Source of the DNA: 40CM-2-70-7 sp035505915
GTDB taxonomy: Bacteria; Gemmatimonadota; Gemmatimonadetes; Gemmatimonadales; GWC2-71-9
Direction of reading: 5' to 3'
Assembly (NCBI GenBank): GCA_035505915.1
Contig: DATJQI010000054.1
Coordinates: 1-64,000 of the forward strand
Length of the DNA: 64,000 nt
Position 1 is the stretch's first letter. Each line of letters starts with the position of its first letter. The notes beneath the pieces are model-generated. The model saw nothing but the letters and a program-made list of their open reading frames with translations, did not search any database and had not been told where the DNA came from. Of the stretch, positions 1 through 11,100 are shown piece by piece. Made by a program: the position numbers and the translations under genes.

Positions 1-33
1 GCGTACGGGCGGCTGGCGCTGAAACCGCTCTGA
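1..33 (+). CDS. C-terminal tail of an upstream gene (partial)
   Basis: The first 33 bases read as an open frame ending ..RLALKPL followed by TGA at 31-33. Only ten codons are visible, so no function can be given. It is a candidate end of a gene starting before the window. The next gene's promoter-like sequence begins seven bases after its stop. Confidence 0.25.
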   Translation, partial: AYGRLALKPL

Positions 34-39
34 GCCGCA

Positions 40-67
40 TTGACACACCGGGCCGCCGGGGCACATT
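40..67 (+). promoter_or_regulatory. Candidate promoter of the 76-471 lipoprotein gene
   Basis: TTGACA at 40-45 is a perfect -35 box. After a 16-base spacer comes a weak -10, CACATT, at 62-67. The ATG at 76 follows after 8 bases, so the transcript would begin at or just before the start codon. This geometry matches other promoters in the window and favours the start at 76 over the open-frame ATG at 40, which lies on the -35 box. Confidence 0.4.
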
Positions 68-75
68 CCTCGGTC

Positions 76-471
76 ATGCGAATGCGCGTGTGTCTAGCCG
101 GCGCCCTGCTGGCTCTCGGGGGCTGTAACTCGAGCAGCGGCCCCGACCTGAATCTGACCGGGAACTGGTCCGGGAACTGGTACACCACCGCTCCGGCGGG
201 ACCCCTCGAGATCTGGTCCGGCGCGCTCACGCAGAGTGGAACCTCGGTCACCGGCTCGATCGGGTGCGAGGGCCTCGAGACCTACACGGTCTCGGGCTCC
301 AACCTCCACAACGCCGTGGCGCTCACCCTCCTGGGCACGCTCGAGGACACGGCGCACTTCAACGGCACGCTGGCCGACAACAGCGGCACGGTGATCGGCG
401 GGACGTTCTCGGACAACGACGGGGCGGGGTGCTTTTCGGGATTCGGCAACTTCTCGGGACGGATTCAGTAG
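76..471 (+). CDS. Small putative lipoprotein, unknown function
   Basis: A 131-residue protein with a lipoprotein signal: Met-Arg-Met-Arg, a short hydrophobic stretch, then the lipobox LALGGC with Cys at about residue 17, followed by a Ser-rich linker. The mature part is rich in Gly, Thr, Ser and Asn, with repeated GNW/GTL/GTF strand-like motifs (LTGNWSGNW, GSIGCEG, GTLADNSG, GGTFSDN), suggesting a small all-beta fold exposed in the periplasm or on the outer membrane. I do not recognise the family. Similar short beta lipoproteins are often annotated only as hypothetical. The start at 76 (or 82) is preferred to the upstream ATG at 40 because only these place the basic n-region directly before the hydrophobic segment, and because a promoter-like sequence occupies 40-67. 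Confidence 0.6.
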   Translation: MRMRVCLAGALLALGGCNSSSGPDLNLTGNWSGNWYTTAPAGPLEIWSGALTQSGTSVTGSIGCEGLETYTVSGSNLHNAVALTLLGTLEDTAHFNGTLADNSGTVIGGTFSDNDGAGCFSGFGNFSGRIQ

Positions 472-480
472 CGCGGGCTT

Positions 481-1077
481 TCAGGACTTCGACTTCCACC
501 CTCCGTACGTGATCTTGCGCGACGCCGCTTCCGCGTGCCTCTGCGCTTCCTTCAATAGTCTCTCGTAGTCCGGCTTCCAGTCCGGCGGCAGGTGCGCCCG
601 GAAGTACCCCGCCGTCATCACCTCACCCCGGGGCGCCGCGGCCGCCCCGAAGCCGGTCTCCTCCACCTCGCCGAGAAAGCACGTCGAGCTGCCCGTGTCC
701 ATCGCGTTCACGACGCGGCATTCGAAGTGCGCGTAACACTCGTCCAGCACCGGCACCCGCAGCGTGCCGGCGCGGTGCGGGACCGTCGCGAGCTTGTCGA
801 CGCTCCGCTTGCTCTGAAAGCCGAGGTGACGGATCAAGTCGTACTGGTCGGTCCGGAGGAGGTGCAGGCCGAACACGCCCGTGTCGTAGATGAGATCGTG
901 GCTGTAGTTGAACTTGTGAATGAAGATCGCAATCCGTGGTATGGTCGGGACGATCGACGCCCGGATGGCCGAATCGATGATCATCCCGTTCCGCTCCGCC
1001 CCGCGCGTGGATGTGATCGCCACGACCGGCGAGGTCAGATTCCGCAGGAGTTGGTAAACCTGGTCGGGAGCGAGCAT
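481..1077 (-). CDS. Flavin reductase-like domain protein (FMN-binding split barrel)
   Basis: 198 residues, the usual size for the flavin reductase-like family that binds FMN and is found in flavin reductases and flavoprotein oxygenase partners. The start has the family pattern: a helix (YQLLRNL), then SPVVAITSTRG, NGMIIDSAIRASIVPTIPRIAIFIHKFNYSH, where the family has its flavin-binding strand-turn. The middle contains FGLHLLRTDQYDLIRHLGFQS and the end a typical LGEVEETGFG stretch. Substrate cannot be told from sequence. The gene is divergent from tilS with only 10 bases between start codons. A TATATT sequence on this strand (1088-1083) lies 5 bases before the ATG, so its mRNA may also be leaderless. 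Confidence 0.75.
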   Translation of the reverse strand: MLAPDQVYQLLRNLTSPVVAITSTRGAERNGMIIDSAIRASIVPTIPRIAIFIHKFNYSHDLIYDTGVFGLHLLRTDQYDLIRHLGFQSKRSVDKLATVPHRAGTLRVPVLDECYAHFECRVVNAMDTGSSTCFLGEVEETGFGAAAAPRGEVMTAGYFRAHLPPDWKPDYERLLKEAQRHAEAASRKITYGGWKSKS

Positions 1078-1080
1078 ACT
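1051..1080 (+). promoter_or_regulatory. Candidate promoter of tilS operon (leaderless)
   Basis: TTGGTA at 1051-1056 and CATACT at 1075-1080 are separated by 18 bases. The tilS ATG is at 1088, 7 bases after the -10, so transcription would start on or one base before the ATG. The promoter lies inside the 5' end of the divergent flavin reductase gene. Confidence 0.45.
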
Positions 1081-1082
1081 TG

Positions 1083-1088
1083 AATATA
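1083..1088 (-). promoter_or_regulatory. Candidate -10 box of the flavin reductase gene
   Basis: Read on the minus strand, 1088-1083 is TATATT. Five bases separate it from the ATG at 1077. The region 17 bases further upstream (AAACCG) is a poor -35, so this is weak evidence. It overlaps the tilS start codon, so the two divergent promoters would occupy the same DNA. Confidence 0.25.
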
Positions 1089-2449
1089 TGAAGCCTCTCG
1101 CCGAGCGGTTTCTGGAGCACGTGCGGGCGCGCCGCCTCTTCCCGCGCCCGGGGAAAGCCGTTCTCGCCGTGTCCGGCGGCCCCGACTCGCTCGCGCTGCT
1201 CGCGCTGATGCGCGGCGCCGCGCCCGCGCTCGGCCTCGAATTGATCGTCGCGCACGTGGATCATGGCATTCGAACGACGAGCCACCAAGAGGCCCAGGGG
1301 CTGAGAGACTATGTGAAGACGCTCGGGCTCCCGTTCGAGCTCGCCGAGCTCCATCTCGGCTCCGACGCGACCGAAACCGAAGCGCGCGGGGCGCGCTACG
1401 AGGCCCTCCACGCCATCAAGGACCGCCTCGGCGCCCGCTATCTCGTCACCGCTCACCACGCCGACGATCAGGTGGAGACGATTCTCTTGCGCGTCCTGCG
1501 CGGCAGCGCGCCGGCCGGCCTGGCCGGAATCGCGGCCAAGTCCCGGGGTGGATTGGTTCGTCCGCTGCTCCCGTTTGCCAAGGCAGAAATCGAACGGCTC
1601 GCGGCTCCCGGCGCCTTTCGTCCGTTTGAGGATTCCGCCAATTCCGATCCGAAGCATCTCCGTTCCTGGGTGCGGACGAGCTTGCTGCCGCTCCTCGAAT
1701 CGCGTCTGGGTCCCACCCTCCGCGCCGACCTCCGCACGCTCGGTCGCCACGCCGCGCGCGACCGGAAGGCCTGGGACGCGCTCCCCGAACTCGTTCCCGA
1801 GCTTGACCTTCGCGTCACTCCCGGCTCCTTCAGCGTTGCTCGCCACCCCCTCGGCCGCTATGATGCACCGGTGGGCACGGCGCTCCTGCGCGCCGCCGCC
1901 CGGAAGGCCGGGATCCCGCTCGGACCCCGGCACGCCGCCCGGCTTCACGAGCTCGCCGGCAAGCAGTCGGGGCGCCGGGTGGCGCTGGGAGCAGGGTGGG
2001 TGGGAGAAACCGCATTCGACCGCCTGACCGTAGGGCGGAGCGGCGCCCCGGCCGACGCGCCGATCACCGTACGAGACGCGGGCAGCGCCGTGTTCGGCGA
2101 CTTCCGCCTCGACTGGCGCAGTGAAAAGGCGCCGCGCCGGATCGAGCGGGGCGGCTGGACCACCTGGGTGGCGGACGGCGACGGTCTCGAAGTCCGGGCT
2201 CCCAGGGCCGGTGACCGGCTGGCGCCGCTCGGCGGCGTGGGGCACCGCGAGGTCCGGCGGCTGTTGATGGAGGCGCGGGTGCCGCGCGCGGCCCGCGTTG
2301 GCTATCCGCTTCTGGCGCAGGGCGAAACCATCGTGTGGGTCCCGGGCATCTGTCGCAGTGAGGCCCGGCTCCCCGAACCCGGAACTCCGGCGGTGCGGCT
2401 TGACGTTACCGAGTACGACCACGCGACCGAAACAGACCGGCGGCCGTGA
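1088..2449 (+). CDS. tilS: tRNA(Ile)-lysidine synthase TilS
   Basis: 453 residues. TilS uses ATP to attach lysine to C34 of tRNA-Ile(CAU), changing its codon specificity from AUG to AUA. The N-type ATP pyrophosphatase P-loop SGGPDS is at residues 29-34. It is followed by the family motifs VAHVDHGIR and TAHHADDQVETILLRVLRGS and by the substrate-recognition stretch IRPLL-like LVRPLLPFAKAEIE. The C-terminal third (from GDGLEVRAPRAGDRLAPLG onward) matches the TilS C-terminal domain, so the protein is the long, full-length form. It is first in a run with hpt and ftsH; tilS-hpt-ftsH is a widely conserved order in bacteria. The last 50 bases overlap the proposed hpt start. Confidence 0.93.
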   Translation: MKPLAERFLEHVRARRLFPRPGKAVLAVSGGPDSLALLALMRGAAPALGLELIVAHVDHGIRTTSHQEAQGLRDYVKTLGLPFELAELHLGSDATETEARGARYEALHAIKDRLGARYLVTAHHADDQVETILLRVLRGSAPAGLAGIAAKSRGGLVRPLLPFAKAEIERLAAPGAFRPFEDSANSDPKHLRSWVRTSLLPLLESRLGPTLRADLRTLGRHAARDRKAWDALPELVPELDLRVTPGSFSVARHPLGRYDAPVGTALLRAAARKAGIPLGPRHAARLHELAGKQSGRRVALGAGWVGETAFDRLTVGRSGAPADAPITVRDAGSAVFGDFRLDWRSEKAPRRIERGGWTTWVADGDGLEVRAPRAGDRLAPLGGVGHREVRRLLMEARVPRAARVGYPLLAQGETIVWVPGICRSEARLPEPGTPAVRLDVTEYDHATETDRRP

Positions 2450-2960
2450 GCTCGGCCGCATCGTTTTCGATCAGGAGACGATCGCGGCACGGGTGGCCGA
2501 GCTGGGCCGGGAGATCACGGCGGCGTACCCGGACGGAGACCTCCTGGTGCTCGGGCTCCTCAAAGGGAGCTTCATTTTCCTGGGGGATCTGGTCCGGCAG
2601 ATCGACCGGCCCATCCAGGTAGATTTCCTGGTGGCCGCGAGCTACGGATCGAACACGGTATCGAGCGGGGCGGTGCGGCTCCTGTACGATCCGGAGACGC
2701 GGCTGGACGGGAAGCACATCCTGGTGGTGGAAGACATCGTCGACACGGGGCGCACGCTGAACCGGCTGCTGACCGTTCTGGCGGCCCGGCGCCCCCGGAG
2801 CCTGGAGATTTGCGCCTTGCTGCACAAGCACATCGCCGCCAACCTGGGGCGTGAGGTGAAGTTCGTGGGGTTCGACTGCCCCCCGGAGTTCATTGTGGGG
2901 TATGGATTGGATCACGCGGAGAACTTTCGGCACCTTCCTTATATAGCGAGCTTGAAGTAG
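2400..2960 (+). CDS. hpt: Hypoxanthine-guanine phosphoribosyltransferase
   Basis: 186 residues from a TTG at 2400. The enzyme converts hypoxanthine or guanine plus PRPP to IMP or GMP in purine salvage. Family signatures are present: LGLLKGSFIFLGDL (PP-loop), the flexible-loop region ASYGS, the PRPP-binding motif ILVVEDIVDTGRTL, and the C-terminal base-binding run VKFVGFDCPPEFIVGYGLDHAENFRHLPYI. The frame stays open upstream through tilS, but homologous sequence begins around GRELGRIVFDQETI; no ATG or GTG lies near, so the TTG at 2400 is the most reasonable start and gives the normal length. ftsH begins immediately after the stop. Confidence 0.88.
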   Translation: MTLPSTTTRPKQTGGRELGRIVFDQETIAARVAELGREITAAYPDGDLLVLGLLKGSFIFLGDLVRQIDRPIQVDFLVAASYGSNTVSSGAVRLLYDPETRLDGKHILVVEDIVDTGRTLNRLLTVLAARRPRSLEICALLHKHIAANLGREVKFVGFDCPPEFIVGYGLDHAENFRHLPYIASLK

Positions 2961-4939
<1,979 letters not shown>

Positions 4940-4943
<4 letters not shown>

Positions 4944-6103
4944 AGCTCACCGCGCTCGCCGCGCACACGCCTCAAGCCGTGCGCGCGGCGCTCGCGGCCC
5001 GCGGGTGGGAAGGGCAGCCCGCCTGGTTCGCCGCCACCGGCGTCCAGTCCGTCACCATCCTCATCGACGACATCGGAGCACCGGAGCGCGAAGCCCTGGT
5101 CCACTGGGGGGCGCGCGCCGGCGCCGACATCCTCACGGGCGAGGGCTGGGCGCTCGTGTCCACCGCCGCGAGCCGGCTGGCCGTCCTGGCCCGCCCCGAC
5201 CGCGCGCCGGCCGAGCTGGCCGCCCTCACGCCCGAAATCGCGCGCTACGTCGTCGCCCACGCCGATCCGCGGCGCTCCTGGAGCGTGGCGGGGGGCGACA
5301 TCGCGCTCGACCAGCCGGTGGTGATGGGCATCGTGAACGTCACGCCCGATTCGTTCTCGGACGGGGGGCGGCACGCGAATCCCGATGCCGCGCTCCTGCA
5401 GGCGGAGCGGCTGGCCCGGGACGGCGCGGCCATCCTCGACGTCGGCGGCGAATCGACCCGCCCCGGCGCCGGGGTCGTCCCGGCGGCGGAGGAGGCGGCC
5501 CGCGTGGTCCCGGTGATCCGGGAGATCGTGAAGCGGAAGCTCGCGACCGTCTCCGTGGACACCCGGAAGGCGGAGGTCGCCCGGGCGGCCCTGGACGCCG
5601 GCGCCGCGATCGTGAACGACGTGTCGGGGCTCGCCTTCGATCCCGCCCTGGCCCCCCTCGTGGCCGGCCGGGGCGCCGGCCTGATCGTGATGCACATGCG
5701 GGGGACCCCGGACACGATGGACGCGCTGGCCCGGTACGATCACGCGGCCGCCGAGGTGGCGGGCGAGCTGGCCGAGCGGGCCGGGCGGGCCTTGGGGGCC
5801 GGGGTGGCCGCGGAGCGGATCGCGGTGGACCCGGGTCTCGGGTTCGCCAAGGGTCCCGACCAGAACCTCCGGATCCTCGACGAACTGGCCACGATTTCGG
5901 CGCTTGGCTATCCTGTAGTCGTGGGCCCCTCCCGCAAGCGGTTTCTCGGCGCGGTCACCGGCCGCCCGGTGGAAGACCGGGACCGGAGCACGGCGGTCGC
6001 CTGCGCGCTCGCCTGGGAGCGGGGCGCCCGGATCTTCCGCGTCCACGACGCCGCCCTGGCGGTCGAGGCGCTCAAGCTCGCCGCCGCCGTGAGGCCCGCG
6101 TGA
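4940..6103 (+). CDS. folP: Dihydropteroate synthase with N-terminal extension
   Basis: 387 residues from GTG 4940, against about 280 for a typical DHPS. The enzyme joins pABA to 6-hydroxymethyl-dihydropterin pyrophosphate in folate synthesis. The catalytic TIM barrel starts at about residue 125: MGIVNVTPDSFSDGG (129-143), the pterin/pABA signature DVGGESTRPGA, SVDTRKAEVA, NDVSG, MHMRGTP, DPGLGFAK, GPSRKRFLG and the C-terminal RVHD. The first ~115 residues (LTALAAHTPQAVRAAL.., VTILIDDIGAPEREAL.., VSTAASRLAVLARPD) are unrelated to the barrel but read as genuine coding sequence in the same frame. They could be a regulatory or substrate-handling domain, or an extra subdomain seen in some lineages. 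Both ends overlap neighbours by GTGA. Confidence 0.92.
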
Positions 6104-6909
6104 ACGTCGACGCCTACCGGTTCCTCGTCCCGAAGCTCTGGCCCGACGCGGTCGAGATCGTCGTCGTGGCGTACGTCATCTACCGGTTCCTCCTGTTCCT
6201 CGTGGGCACCCGCGCGATGCAGATCGTGGTGGGGCTCGTCATCGTGTCGCTGGTCTACGCCGCCGCGTCGGTGGCCCAGTTCACGATGATCAGCGAAATC
6301 CTCCGCGTCGTCTTCGCGGTCGCGCCCTTCGCCGCGGTCGTCGTGTTCCAGCCCGAGCTCCGCAACGCGCTCGCCCGGCTGGGCCAGTCACGCTTCATGC
6401 GCGCGTTCGCGCGCGGCGACCGGCAGTCGGTGGCCGAAGAGATCGCCGAGGCGATGGGGCGGCTCTCGCGCGCCGGCACCGGCGCCATCATCGCCGTGGA
6501 AGGGGACATCGGGCTCGAGGAGTTCATTTCCTCCGGCGTGCCGATGGAAGCGAAGGTCTCGGCCGACCTGCTCACCACCATCTTCACGCCCTATTCGCCG
6601 CTGCACGACGGCGCCGTGCTGATCCGCGGAGACCAGATCATCGGCGCGGGCTGCGTCCTGCCGCTCACGCAGTTCAAGGTCGCCGACAAGTCGCTCGGCA
6701 CCCGTCACCGCGCCGCGCTCGGCCTCTCCGAGGAGAGCGACGCCACCGTCCTGGTGGTGTCGGAGGAGACGTCCACCATCTCGGTGGCGAGTCACGGCAT
6801 TCTGCACCGTCCCCTCACCCCCGATCAGGTGCGCGACCTCCTGTCCGGCGTTTCCACCAAGCTCGAAGGCACGGAGCGCCTGTCCACCCGGATGCCCGCC
6901 CTGAGCTGA
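6100..6909 (+). CDS. cdaA: Diadenylate cyclase CdaA (c-di-AMP synthase)
   Basis: 269 residues. It condenses two ATP into the second messenger c-di-AMP, which in other bacteria controls osmolyte uptake and cell-wall homeostasis. Three hydrophobic segments lie in the first ~85 residues (membrane anchor), followed by a linker helix and the DAC domain. The catalytic signatures are present: LHDGA with DGA at 170-172 and GTRHRAALG with RHR at 202-204, plus the IIAVEG strand and SEETSTISVA. The usual CdaA partner CdaR is not next to it. It starts by GTGA overlap with folP, an arrangement common outside Firmicutes, and ends the tilS operon. Confidence 0.93.
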   Translation: MNVDAYRFLVPKLWPDAVEIVVVAYVIYRFLLFLVGTRAMQIVVGLVIVSLVYAAASVAQFTMISEILRVVFAVAPFAAVVVFQPELRNALARLGQSRFMRAFARGDRQSVAEEIAEAMGRLSRAGTGAIIAVEGDIGLEEFISSGVPMEAKVSADLLTTIFTPYSPLHDGAVLIRGDQIIGAGCVLPLTQFKVADKSLGTRHRAALGLSEESDATVLVVSEETSTISVASHGILHRPLTPDQVRDLLSGVSTKLEGTERLSTRMPALS

Positions 6910-6912
6910 GCG

Positions 6913-6945
6913 GCTAAGTAGCCAAGTAGCTAAGTGACTAGCCGC
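6913..6945 (+). repeat. Short direct repeats with palindromic ends
   Basis: In the 77-base gap between cdaA and yggS, three 8-base units lie head to tail (TAAGTAGC, CAAGTAGC, TAAGTGAC), bounded by GGCTA on the left and TAGCC on the right, which are complementary. The block could fold into a weak hairpin or be a dispersed microrepeat. There is no T-run, so I do not call a terminator. Confidence 0.4.
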
Positions 6946-6949
6946 CACA

Positions 6950-6978
6950 TTGTTCTGGCCCCCCCGGATCGGTACTTT
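6950..6978 (+). promoter_or_regulatory. Candidate promoter of yggS operon (leaderless)
   Basis: TTGTTC (6950-6955), a 17-base spacer, TACTTT (6973-6978). The yggS ATG is 8 bases downstream of the -10, so the predicted start site is 1-3 bases before the codon. No Shine-Dalgarno-like sequence precedes the ATG. Confidence 0.5.
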
Positions 6979-6986
6979 ACTCGGCT

Positions 6987-7676
6987 ATGAATTTTGTCGG
7001 GCTCGCGGACCGGCTGGCGCAGGTGCGGGCCGAAATCGCCCGGCGGCAGCACGCGGGGGGCTGGACCCATCCGGTCACCGTGCTCGCGGTCACCAAGGGG
7101 TTCGGTCCCGAGGCGGTGCGGGCGGCGGTCGCGGCGGGGGTGGCCGACGTCGGGGAAAACCGGGTTCAGGAAGCGCTGGAGAAGATGGAGCACCCCGAGT
7201 GCCGGGGCGCGGTCTGGCACCTGATCGGGCACCTGCAGCGGAACAAGGCGAAGCTCGTGCCCGGCAAGTTCGCGTCGGTGCAGTCGGTGGACAGTCTCGA
7301 GCTGGCAGAGGAGCTGGACCGGCGGGCGGCGGCGCAGAAGGTGCGGCTGCCGGTGCTGCTCCAGGTCAACGTGGCCGGCGAGTCGCAAAAAAGCGGGTGT
7401 GCGCCGGCCGAGGCGCCCGTTCTGGTGCGGCAGATGGCGGCGCTGGCGGCGCTCCGGCTCGACGGGCTCATGACCATCGCGCCGCTCACCGGGGATGAGG
7501 ACGTTCAACGACGGACCTTCCGCGGGTTGCGGATGATCCGGGATCGCGTGAAGGAGGACGGCGTATGGCTGCAGACCCTCTCAATGGGGATGTCCGGCGA
7601 CTTCGGTACGGCGGTGGAAGAGGGAGCCACGGTGATCCGCTTGGGTACCGCCCTGTTCGGGGCGAGGACGACGTGA
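6987..7676 (+). CDS. yggS: YggS/PLPBP family pyridoxal-phosphate homeostasis protein
   Basis: 229 residues, normal for this single-domain PLP-binding TIM-barrel family, which buffers PLP and affects amino-acid and keto-acid metabolism; no enzymatic reaction is established. The PLP lysine is K37 in VLAVTKGFGPEAV. Other signatures are VGENRVQEALEK, WHLIGHLQRNK, VQSVDSLELAEEL, LLQVNVAGESQKSG, DGLMTIAPLT, and the phosphate-binding end LSMGMSGDFGTAVEEGATVIRLGTALFG. In many bacteria this gene precedes division genes such as divIVA, as it does here. The ATG is preferred because a promoter ends 8 bases upstream. Confidence 0.93.
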   Translation: MNFVGLADRLAQVRAEIARRQHAGGWTHPVTVLAVTKGFGPEAVRAAVAAGVADVGENRVQEALEKMEHPECRGAVWHLIGHLQRNKAKLVPGKFASVQSVDSLELAEELDRRAAAQKVRLPVLLQVNVAGESQKSGCAPAEAPVLVRQMAALAALRLDGLMTIAPLTGDEDVQRRTFRGLRMIRDRVKEDGVWLQTLSMGMSGDFGTAVEEGATVIRLGTALFGARTT

Positions 7677-8149
7677 CCGACCCCGCGGAGACATTCCACC
7701 TCACGCCGCTCGACATCCGCAAGCAGGAGTTCCGGCGCACCCTGCGCGGCTACGACCCGCTCGGGGTCGAGGACTTCCGGATGCGGGCCGCCGACGAGCT
7801 GGAGCGCGTGATCCGGGAGCGCTCGGTGCTCGAGGAGCGGGTGTCCGCGCTCACCGAGCAGCTGCGCGTGTTCCGGGAGCGCGAGAAGGCGATGAACGAG
7901 GCGCTGGTGGCGGCGCAGCAGCTGCGCGCCGACACCCGCGAGGCCGCCGAGCGCGAGTCCCAGGTGACCATCCGGGAGGCCGAGGCGGAAGCGCGGCGCA
8001 TCGTGGAGGATGGGCGGGCCGCGGAGGCGGACCTGCGGGACCGCGTGGCCGAAGTGCAGCGGCAGTTCCAGGGGTATCTGGCGGGCTTCCGGGCGCTCCT
8101 CGAGCGCCAGGCCGCGGAGCTGCGGGCACTGGAGCGGCAGGACGGGTGA
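7673..8149 (+). CDS. divIVA: DivIVA-domain protein
   Basis: 158 residues from GTG 7673, which overlaps the yggS stop as GTGA. The N-terminus has the DivIVA pattern FHLTPLDIRKQEFRRTLRGYD (an LTPLDI..K.F...L.GY core), which senses negatively curved membrane in the family. From about residue 40 to the end the sequence is a continuous heptad coiled coil rich in Glu, Arg and Ala (RVIRERSVLEERVSAL, AERESQVTIREAEAEA). DivIVA-type proteins scaffold poles and septa and recruit other proteins. Here it may organise cell growth or the polarity machinery encoded downstream, which is inference from proximity only. Confidence 0.85.
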   Translation: MTDPAETFHLTPLDIRKQEFRRTLRGYDPLGVEDFRMRAADELERVIRERSVLEERVSALTEQLRVFREREKAMNEALVAAQQLRADTREAAERESQVTIREAEAEARRIVEDGRAAEADLRDRVAEVQRQFQGYLAGFRALLERQAAELRALERQDG

Positions 8150-11100
8150 AGTATCCCCAGCTGCCCCAGGACCTGACCCCGGACGCACTCGAAAAGCAGC
8201 TGCTCGCCACCTGGAAGCACGAGCGGCTGTTCCAGAAGGTTCAGGAGAACGCCCGGTACGGTCCCCCGTTCGTGTTCTTCGAGGGTCCGCCCACCGCCAA
8301 CGGGCGCCCGGGGATCCATCACGTCTTCGCCCGGACCATCAAGGACCTGATCTGCCGCTTCCAGTCGATGCAGGGGCGGAGCGTCACGCGCATCGCCGGC
8401 TGGGACACCCACGGCCTGCCGGTGGAAATCGAAGTCGAGAAGCAGCTCCAGATCAACGGCAAGAAGGCCATCGAGGAGTACGGCATCGAGGCGTTCAACC
8501 GCCTCTGCCGCGACTCGGTCTTCACCTACAAGACCGACTGGGAGTCGCTCTCCGACCGGATCGCCTACTGGCTGGACTACGATCACCCGTACGTCACCTA
8601 CACCAACGAGTACATCGAGACGGTGTGGTGGCTCCTCCGGCGCCTCTTCGACAAGGGACTGCTGTACCGGGGGTACAAGGTGCTGCCGTACTGCCCGCGC
8701 TGCGGCACGGCCTTGTCGTCCCACGAGCTGGCCCAGGGCTACGAGAGCGTCCAGACCAACTCGGTCTACGTGTCGTTCCCGGTCGAGAAGGACCCCACCC
8801 GCCAGCTGGTGGTCTGGACCACCACGCCGTGGACCCTGCTGGCCAACGTCGCCGTCGCCGTCCATCCGGACCTCGAGTACGGCGAGTATGACCTGAACGG
8901 CACCCGCTACATCGCGGCGTCCGCGCTCGCGTCCACTGTGCACGTGGGGGGCAAGCCGCTCACGTCGGGGACGCGCGTGAAGGGCTACCTGGGGCGGGAC
9001 CTGATCGGGCTCCGCTACGTCCGGCCGCTCGAGGTCGTGCCGCTCCCGCCGGAAGGGCAGCGCGGCGTGGTGGTCGGCGGCGGGTTCGTGTCGGCGGAGG
9101 AGGGGACCGGCCTGGTCCACATGGCGCCGGCCTTCGGTGCCGACGACTACGCCGTGTCCCAGCAGTACGGCCTGGCGTTCGTGAATCCGGTGGGCCCCGA
9201 CGGGACCTTCCAGGGAACGCGCTGGCCCGAAATTGAAGGCAAGCTCGTCACCGACAAGGAGACGAACCGGCTGGTGATCGACCGCCTGAAGCAGGACGGC
9301 CGGTGGCTCGACACCAAGCCCATCACCCACACCTATCCGTTCTGCTGGCGCTGCGACTCGGCACTCATCTATTACGCCAAGTCCTCGTGGTTCATCCGCA
9401 CCACGGCCTTCAAGTCGCGCATGCTGGAGCTGAACGCGCAGGTGGACTGGCACCCGCCCGAGGTGGGGAGCGGCCGGTTCGGAGGCTGGCTCGAGAACAA
9501 CGTGGACTGGGCGCTCTCCCGCGACCGCTTCTGGGGCACGCCGCTCAACGTCTGGGAGTGCGACCGCACGCCCGAGCACCGGGACGTCGTCGGGGGGTAC
9601 GGCGACCTGTCGTCGCGGTGGGGGAAGGACCTCCCCGCGAATTTCGATCCGCACAAGCCCTTCATCGACGCCTACACCTGGACCTGCGCATCCTGCGGCG
9701 GGACGATGCGCCGGGTGCCGGAGGTCATCGACGCCTGGTTCGACTCGGGGGCGATGCCGTATGCCCAGTGGCATTACCCGTTCGAGCACGGCGCCGACTT
9801 CCAGGCCCACTTCCCGGCCGACTACATCTGCGAGGGCGTGGACCAGACCCGCGGGTGGTTCTATTCGCTGCTGGCCATCGCGGCGGGCGCGTTCGACGCG
9901 CCGGCCTACAAGCACGTCATCGTGAACGAGCTGGTGCTGGACGCGCAGGGGCAGAAGATGTCGAAGAGCCGGGGGAACGTGGTGAACCCCTGGTCCGCCA
10001 TCGAGCAGTACGGCGCCGACGCCATCCGGATCTACCTCCTGGGGCAGAGCCAGGTGTGGCTGCCGAAGCGCTTCGACGCGAAGCAGATCCCGGAGCTCGC
10101 CGGCGGATTCCTGAATACCCTGCGCTCGACCTACGACTTCTTCGCCCGGTACGCCGAAGCGTGGACGCCGCCCGCGGAAGGGACCGGGGTGCCGTTCGAG
10201 AAGCGCCCGCTCGTGGACCGCTGGCTGCTGGCCCGGCTCGACGAAGTCGTCGCGGCGGTCCGCCAGGCCTGGGGCGGCTACGACGTGACGGCCGGCGTGC
10301 GCGCGATCCTCGACTTCGTCACCGAGGACTTGTCCCGCTGGTACGTCCGGCGGAACCGGCCGCGGTTCTGGGCACCCGACCGGGCGACCGACCCGCTCGC
10401 CCTCGAAGCGATGCACGAAGCCCTGACCTCCGCGGCCCGCCTGCTGGCGCCCGCCGCGCCGTTCCTCGCGGACTGGCTGCACCGGTCGCTGACGGGAACC
10501 TCGGTCCACCTGGCGTCGTTTCCGGTCGACCGTGGGCGCCGCGACCCCGAGCTGATGGGGGCGATGGCGGCGGTCCGCCGCCTGGCCTCGCTGGCCCACG
10601 CCGGGCGGCAGGACCGGGGCTTGAACGTCCGCCAGCCGCTCGCCCGGATGCAGGTGGCGGTTCCGGCGTTCGTGAAGGGCCCGGCCTTGGCAGACCTGTT
10701 AGATATCCTGGCCTCGGAAGTGAACGTGAAGACCGTGGAAGTGGTCGAGTCGGATCACGACCTGGTCCGCCTGAAGGGCAAGGGCAACTTCCGGACGCTC
10801 GGGAAGCGCTACGGCAAGGACACGCCGCGCGTCGTGGAGGCGGTGGCGGCGCTCGGCGCGGGTCTCCTGCAGGCGCTGGAGCGGGGCGAGACGGTCCGCG
10901 CGGGCGACTGGGACGTCGGGCCCGACGACGTGACGATCACCCGTGAGGTCACGAGCGACTGGGTGGTACAGTCGGACGGGGCGTACGTCGTGGCGCTCGA
11001 CCCGCACCTGACGCCCGACCTCGAGCAGGAAGGGCTGGCCCGCGAGGTGGTGAACCGGGTCCAGCGACTCCGCAAGGATGCGGGGTATGAGTACACGACG

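Noticed and set aside
40..75. Use of ATG 40 as start of the first lipoprotein
   Set aside because: It would add 12 residues before the basic n-region and begins within a TTGACA -35 box; ATG 76 gives a normal lipoprotein leader.
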